Of a DNA stretch of 9,983 nucleotides, positions 6,791-9,983 are shown piece by piece. The DNA is from Phocaeicola_A sp964514145. GTDB lineage: Bacteria > Bacteroidota > Bacteroidia > Bacteroidales > Bacteroidaceae. Location of the stretch: assembly GCA_964514145.1 (NCBI GenBank), contig CAZEPM010000068.1, positions 1-9,983 on the forward strand, written 5' to 3'. Position 1 is the first letter of the stretch. Each line of letters opens with the position of its first letter. A model generated the notes under the pieces. That model was not told the origin of the DNA, ran no database searches, and worked only from the letters and a program-made list of their open reading frames with translations. The translations under genes and the position numbers were made by a program.

Positions 6791-8179
6791 ATGAAGAAAC
6801 AGATAATTTTATTAACGGTGTGCGCAACTGCTCTTTTTAGCAGTTGCGGCATTTATAACTCTTATAAACGTCCGAGTGATCTGACAGTCGATGGACTCTA
6901 CCGTGATACGGTTTCGATTAATGATACGTTGGTAAGCGATACGACGAATATGGGAAATATGTCGTGGCGGGAATTGTTTCGTGATCCGAAACTGCAAGCA
7001 TTGATAGAGCAAGGGTTAGCAAATAATACGGATTTGCAAACGGCTATGTTGCAAGTAGAACAGGCAAAAGCTTCGTTAATGACTTCTCGTTTGTCGTTCT
7101 TGCCATCTTTCACACTCTCTCCGCAAGGAGGCATTACGAAGGTAGAGCATTCTTCTTCATATCGTACTTATGATTTGCCGATTTCTGCAAGTTGGGAAAT
7201 TGATTTGTTCGGAAATTTGCTCAATGCCTCTCGGGCTTCTAAGGCTGCATTGTTGCAAAGTCAGGCTTATGAACAAGCAGTGCGCACGCAAGTGATTGCC
7301 AACATCGCTAATATCTATTACACATTGTTGATGCTCGATCGCCAATTGGAAATCAGTGAAGAAACATATGCTTCTTGGAACCAGACTTTAGAGATGATGA
7401 AATATATGATGGAAGCTGGACGTACCAATAAAGCTGCGATCTCACAGACAGAAGCAAGTTGTTATTCGGTAGCTGCTAGTATCGCAGAGATGAAGCAGAC
7501 TATCCGTGAGACAGAAAATACGTTGTCGACTTTATTAGGTATGGTGCCTCAGCATATTGATCGGGGTACATTGGCCGAACAATCTATGCCTGATGAGGTA
7601 AATGCCGGGGTTCCTTTGCAATTGCTCTCTAATCGTCCGGATGTACGGGCAGCAGAAATGAGCCTGCGCAATGCCTTTTATCTGACAAACCAAGCTCGTT
7701 CTGCTTTCTATCCTTCGATCTCATTGACTGGATCTTTCGGATGGACTAATGGATCAACGGGCAATCTTAATCCGGCACGGATTATGGCCAATGCACTTGC
7801 TTCGTTGACTCAGCCGATATTCAATCGTGGTCAGGTGATAGCTAACTACAAAATTACAAAAGCTCAGCAGGAACAAGCTAAATTGACTTTCCAACAAACT
7901 GTGATCGATGCAGGTGCAGAAGTAAGCAATGCACTCTATGCATACCAAACAGTGGGTGAGAAGAGTCATCAGCGCGACATGCAGGTGCTGGCTTTGGAGG
8001 ATGCCGTAGAGTCAACGAAAGAATTGATGAACCTTGGACAGACTACATATCTGGATGTTATCACGGCTCAACAGTCGCTTCTAAGTGCTCAGTTGACACA
8101 AGTGCAAGACCGTTACGATTATTTGCAATCTGTCATTAGTTTATATCAGGCATTAGGTGGTGGAAGAACCGGTGAATGA
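6791..8179 (+). CDS. RND efflux outer-membrane factor lipoprotein (OprM/NodT, TolC-like)
   Basis: This 462-residue protein should trimerise into the outer-membrane exit duct of the pump. The signal peptide ends in LFSSC, so Cys19 is the likely lipidated residue. Family marks in order are MSWRELFRDPKLQALIEQGLANN (57-79, described here by position), the strand motif SASWEIDLFG (132-141), long Ala/Gln-rich coiled helices about 143-245, the highly conserved RPDVRAAE (282-289) that opens the second structural repeat, AFYPSISLTGSFGW (305-318), QPIFNRG (341-347), a second set of coiled helices about 350-445 and the terminal LYQALGGG (451-458). The length is normal for the family. The ATG follows the permease stop by 2 bases with a strong ribosome site, and a terminator follows, so it is the last gene of the operon. 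I see no truncation or missing motif. Confidence 0.95.
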   Translation: MKKQIILLTVCATALFSSCGIYNSYKRPSDLTVDGLYRDTVSINDTLVSDTTNMGNMSWRELFRDPKLQALIEQGLANNTDLQTAMLQVEQAKASLMTSRLSFLPSFTLSPQGGITKVEHSSSYRTYDLPISASWEIDLFGNLLNASRASKAALLQSQAYEQAVRTQVIANIANIYYTLLMLDRQLEISEETYASWNQTLEMMKYMMEAGRTNKAAISQTEASCYSVAASIAEMKQTIRETENTLSTLLGMVPQHIDRGTLAEQSMPDEVNAGVPLQLLSNRPDVRAAEMSLRNAFYLTNQARSAFYPSISLTGSFGWTNGSTGNLNPARIMANALASLTQPIFNRGQVIANYKITKAQQEQAKLTFQQTVIDAGAEVSNALYAYQTVGEKSHQRDMQVLALEDAVESTKELMNLGQTTYLDVITAQQSLLSAQLTQVQDRYDYLQSVISLYQALGGGRTGE

Positions 8180-8206
8180 TTTTCGCCTTATGTTTTGAAA
8201 TTATAT

Positions 8207-8255
8207 AGAGTCCGTCTATTGGAGTGATTATCCTTTGATGACGGACTCTTTTCTT
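8207..8255 (+). terminator. Intrinsic terminator of the efflux operon
   Basis: AGAGTCCGTC (8207-8216) is perfectly complementary to GACGGACTCT (8240-8249), a 10-bp stem around a 23-base loop, followed by TTTCTT (8250-8255); the last T of the stem adds to the run. It begins 28 bases after the outer-membrane factor stop codon. Confidence 0.85.
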
Positions 8256-8279
8256 AATAGCTGGTTAGATGCAATTTTT

Positions 8280-8311
8280 TTTGTGTATAATTAGAATTAT
8301 TAGTAGTTTTG
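8280..8311 (+). promoter_or_regulatory. Promoter of the LpxA-like gene
   Basis: TTTG at 8280-8283 (end of a T-run) and TAGTTTTG at 8304-8311 match both the -33 (TTTG) and -7 (TAnnTTTG) Bacteroidetes elements, with 20 bases between them. This is the best-formed promoter in the window. It predicts a leader of about 50 nt before ATG 8367. Short GTAGT / ACTAC repeats (8303-8307, 8316-8320, 8324-8328) flank the expected transcription start; their meaning is unclear. Confidence 0.75.
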
Positions 8312-8343
8312 TGATACTACATTACTACGATGTGAAATGAAAC

Positions 8344-8356
8344 ATTAACTTTAAAT
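8344..8356 (+). repeat. 13-nt leader motif shared with the rubrerythrin gene (copy 1)
   Basis: ATTAACTTTAAAT ends exactly 10 bases before the ATG of the LpxA-like gene. The identical 13 bases end exactly 10 bases before the GTG of rubrerythrin (9199-9211). Constant spacing to the start suggests a role in translation initiation in these low-Shine-Dalgarno genomes, but TAACTTTA within it is also one base from a -7 box. Confidence 0.45.
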
Positions 8357-8366
8357 ACCATAAATT

Positions 8367-9134
8367 ATGATCAGTCCTTTAGCACATGTCGATTCGTCGG
8401 CACAAATTGGTAAGAATGTAACGGTTCATCCGTTTGCATACATTGATAAAGATGTGGTGATCGGTGATAATTGTACGATTATGCCATACGTGAGCATCAT
8501 GAAAGGATCGTGTATTGGCAATAACAATATTTTTTATCAAGGGGCAGTTATTGGAACACCTCCTCAAGATTTCAGACATAGGAATGAAAACACAATTGTG
8601 CGTATAGGCGATAATAATGTAATCAGAGAGCATGCTGTAATTATTCGTGCCACGGCTCCGGATCATGAGACGACAATTGGGAATAATAATTTTATCATGC
8701 AAGCTGTACGCATTTCTCACGATGCCACGATTGGTAATAAATGTATTATAGGAAATGGAACACAGATAGCAGGGCGTTCATGTGTTGGTGATTGTGCAAT
8801 TCTTTCTTCATCGGTTATCATGACCGGACATATTCGTGTAGGAGAATGGTCAGTGGTGCAAGGAGGATGCCGTTTTAGAAAGGATGTGCCTCCTTATGTT
8901 ATCATAGCTAACGAGCCAGCCTCGTTTTATAGCATCAATACACGTGTCCTTCAACACGAGGGTTTCTCGGAAACTGTTATTAAGCAGATAGCTCAAGCCT
9001 ATCGTATTATATATCATGCAAATACCTCCATTGACGATGCTATTTATCGTATTGAACAACAGATTCCTTCCGGACCGGAAATTAATAATATCATAACCTT
9101 TATTCGTGAGTCTAAGGCTGGTATCATACGCTAA
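8367..9134 (+). CDS. LpxA-family acyltransferase, divergent paralogue
   Basis: This 255-residue protein is built mostly of left-handed beta-helix hexapeptide repeats (residues about 1-185), followed by a helical tail (about 195-255), which is the LpxA architecture. LpxA transfers a 3-hydroxyacyl chain from acyl carrier protein to UDP-GlcNAc in the cytoplasm, the first step of lipid A synthesis. Family marks are GTPPQD (63-68), IRE (86-88), ISHDATIGN with His118 aligned to E. coli catalytic His125, DVPPYVI (173-179) and the terminal GIIR. By my ungapped alignment downstream of the catalytic site (offset 7), E. coli His122, His144, His160 and Arg204 are replaced by Arg115, Arg137, Thr153 and His197. 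The gene also stands apart from lpxD and lpxC-fabZ. It is therefore probably a second copy with an altered substrate rather than the housekeeping LpxA, although I cannot see the rest of the genome. It has its own promoter. Confidence 0.8.
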   Translation: MISPLAHVDSSAQIGKNVTVHPFAYIDKDVVIGDNCTIMPYVSIMKGSCIGNNNIFYQGAVIGTPPQDFRHRNENTIVRIGDNNVIREHAVIIRATAPDHETTIGNNNFIMQAVRISHDATIGNKCIIGNGTQIAGRSCVGDCAILSSSVIMTGHIRVGEWSVVQGGCRFRKDVPPYVIIANEPASFYSINTRVLQHEGFSETVIKQIAQAYRIIYHANTSIDDAIYRIEQQIPSGPEINNIITFIRESKAGIIR

Positions 9135-9178
9135 AGAGATGAGAAGCGAGGTTATTTGAAATGGAGAATGACTGACAA

Positions 9179-9201
9179 ACTAATATTTATGTACTAATAT
9201 T
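9179..9201 (+). repeat. ACTAATATT direct repeat upstream of rubrerythrin
   Basis: ACTAATATT occurs at 9179-9187 and again at 9193-9201, 14 bases apart, within the 87-base gap before rubrerythrin. The second copy runs directly into the shared leader motif. It could be a regulator site for an oxygen or peroxide response, but nothing beyond position supports that. No full TAnnTTTG box is visible in this gap; the nearest is TAACTTTA at 9201-9208. Confidence 0.3.
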
Positions 9202-9211
9202 AACTTTAAAT
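9199..9211 (+). repeat. 13-nt leader motif shared with the LpxA-like gene (copy 2)
   Basis: ATTAACTTTAAAT is identical to 8344-8356 and has the same 10-base distance to the start codon, here GTG 9222. See copy 1 for possible meanings. Confidence 0.45.
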
Positions 9212-9221
9212 TGATAGAATT

Positions 9222-9800
9222 GTGGAAAAATCATTGAAAGGAACACAAACCGAAAAAAATCTTCTGGTCTCGTTTGCCGGTGAGTCGCAAGCAAGAATGC
9301 GTTACACTTATTTTGCGAGTACGGCTAAAAAAGAAGGTTATGAACAGATTGCTGCTATTTTCACAGAGACTGCAGAGCAAGAAAAGGAACATGCTAAACG
9401 TATGTTCAAGTGGTTGGAAGGTGGTAAGGTAGAAATCACAGCTTCGTATCCGGCTGGTGTAATTGGTACGACGGCTGAAAATCTGAAAGCTGCGGCAGAA
9501 GGTGAACACGAAGAATGGGAACTGGATTATCCTAAATTTGCCGATATTGCTGACGAAGAGGGATTTCCTGCCATTGCTGCTATGTATCGCAATATTGCCA
9601 TAGCAGAAAAAGGACATGAAGAAAGATATCTAGCCTTACTTCAGAACGTGTTAGAAGATAAAGTATTTAAGAAAGACGCCGTAGTGTTGTGGCAATGTCG
9701 CAACTGCGGATTCCTTTTCGAGGCTGCAGAAGCGCCTAGTGTTTGTCCGGCTTGTCTGCATCCGCAAGCATACTTCCAAGTAAAACCGGGAAATTATTGA
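9222..9800 (+). CDS. rbr: Rubrerythrin
   Basis: This 192-residue cytoplasmic non-haem iron protein reduces hydrogen peroxide to water in anaerobes and protects against oxidative stress. The N-terminal four-helix ferritin-like domain (about 1-145) carries the di-iron ligands Glu21 (AGESQAR), Glu54 and His57 (EKEH), Glu95 and Glu98 (GEHEE), and Glu129 and His132 (EKGH). A C-terminal rubredoxin-like domain holds one iron in CRNC (Cys159, Cys162) and CPAC (Cys175, Cys178). All expected ligands are present and the length is normal. The start is GTG at 9222: the product then begins MEKSLKGTQTEKNLL, as the family does, and no ATG is available nearby. It lies 87 bases after the LpxA-like gene with no terminator between, so read-through is possible, and it ends at its own terminator. 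The electron donor is not encoded here. Confidence 0.97.
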   Translation: MEKSLKGTQTEKNLLVSFAGESQARMRYTYFASTAKKEGYEQIAAIFTETAEQEKEHAKRMFKWLEGGKVEITASYPAGVIGTTAENLKAAAEGEHEEWELDYPKFADIADEEGFPAIAAMYRNIAIAEKGHEERYLALLQNVLEDKVFKKDAVVLWQCRNCGFLFEAAEAPSVCPACLHPQAYFQVKPGNY

Positions 9801-9833
9801 TACAAACGTTATCTTCTGTTATTATTGTTGTGT

Positions 9834-9876
9834 GAAAGATCGCCATTGCATTAAGCAAGAACGATCTTTCTTTTTT
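9834..9876 (+). terminator. Intrinsic terminator of rubrerythrin
   Basis: GAAAGATCG (9834-9842) pairs perfectly with CGATCTTTC (9862-9870); an inner TTGC / GCAA stem (9846-9849, 9855-9858) shortens the loop to ATTAA. Six T residues follow (9871-9876). On the minus strand no U-run follows the hairpin, so it should work mainly for rubrerythrin, although it lies just beyond the convergent gene as well. Confidence 0.85.
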
Positions 9877-9889
9877 ATGTTTATAGCTA

Positions 9890-9983
9890 TTATTCTGTCA
9901 AATCCACTTCGATGGCAGCAGGATAGATTCGGGTAGGGTCGAAAAAAGCAGCACAACTGTTTACCATGTGTTTCATGTTGGGC
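9890..9983 (-). CDS. 3' end of an unidentified gene on the minus strand (partial)
   Basis: Reading leftward from the window edge, one frame stays open for 30 codons and ends in TAA at 9892-9890. The tail ends in AAFFDPTRIYPAAIEVDLTE, which has the composition of a real protein end rather than shadow sequence, and the stop falls 14 bases from the T-run of the rubrerythrin terminator, a normal layout for convergent genes. The fragment is too short to assign a family. Another minus-strand frame is also open here but is rich in Cys, His and Arg and runs on into the terminator, so it looks like a shadow. Confidence 0.55.
   Translation of the reverse strand, partial: PNMKHMVNSCAAFFDPTRIYPAAIEVDLTE

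Noticed and set aside
8303..8328. GTAGT / ACTAC / ACTAC short repeats around the LpxA-like transcription start
   Set aside because: Arms of only 5 bp in AT-rich sequence; mentioned with the promoter but not strong enough as a separate operator.
8379..8720. 113-codon minus-strand open frame opposite the LpxA-like gene
   Set aside because: Antisense shadow of a clear hexapeptide-repeat gene, with composition unlike a real protein.
9231..9617. 128-codon minus-strand open frame opposite rubrerythrin
   Set aside because: Antisense shadow of a gene whose iron ligands are all recognised on the plus strand.
1..9983. Mobile element, CRISPR, tRNA, rRNA or riboswitch
   Set aside because: No transposase, integrase, terminal repeats, spacer arrays or recognisable RNA folds were seen on either strand; gene style is uniform across the window.

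Overview
The window reads as chromosomal DNA of a Bacteroidales bacterium, most likely Bacteroides or Parabacteroides. The evidence is the Bacteroidetes-type promoter -7 boxes (TAnnTTTG) before three transcription units, AT-rich leaders mostly without strong Shine-Dalgarno sequences, lipoprotein forms of both the RND adaptor and the outer-membrane factor, and protein styles familiar from that order. I cannot name the species from sequence alone. I see no insertion sequence, tRNA, rRNA, CRISPR array or prophage gene.

Layout, left to right. (1) 1-128 holds a promoter and two overlapping palindromes. (2) 129-1715 encodes an exported protein with features of a gingipain-like (C25, clan CD) cysteine peptidase fold, followed by an intrinsic terminator at 1767-1795. 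(3) 1796-2095 is a non-coding regulatory stretch with three phased AATATT sites and a promoter. (4) 2096-8179 is a tripartite RND efflux operon: periplasmic adaptor lipoprotein, inner-membrane permease of the AcrB/HAE-1 type, and TolC/OprM-like outer-membrane factor, closed by a strong terminator at 8207-8255. (5) 8280-9134 is a well-formed promoter and an LpxA-family acyltransferase that looks like a divergent paralogue. (6) 9222-9800 is a rubrerythrin with a terminator at 9834-9876. (7) 9890-9983 is the 3' end of an unidentified gene on the minus strand, convergent with rubrerythrin.

The three efflux proteins should form one envelope-spanning pump: the permease uses the proton gradient, the adaptor bridges the periplasm, and the outer-membrane factor is the exit duct. 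No transcriptional regulator is encoded beside the operon, so control probably acts from elsewhere through the 1796-2095 region. The acyltransferase and rubrerythrin are separate units by promoter or function, although no terminator separates these two.

The window is mostly recognisable biology and I do not see a wholly new system. The points most worth a second look are about 70 extra residues with two extra predicted membrane helices in the permease, the LpxA-like protein that keeps the catalytic His but has lost the other active-site His residues, the His/Cys dyad in the first gene, a hairpin that pairs with the permease start codon, and several unexplained repeat patterns upstream of genes.
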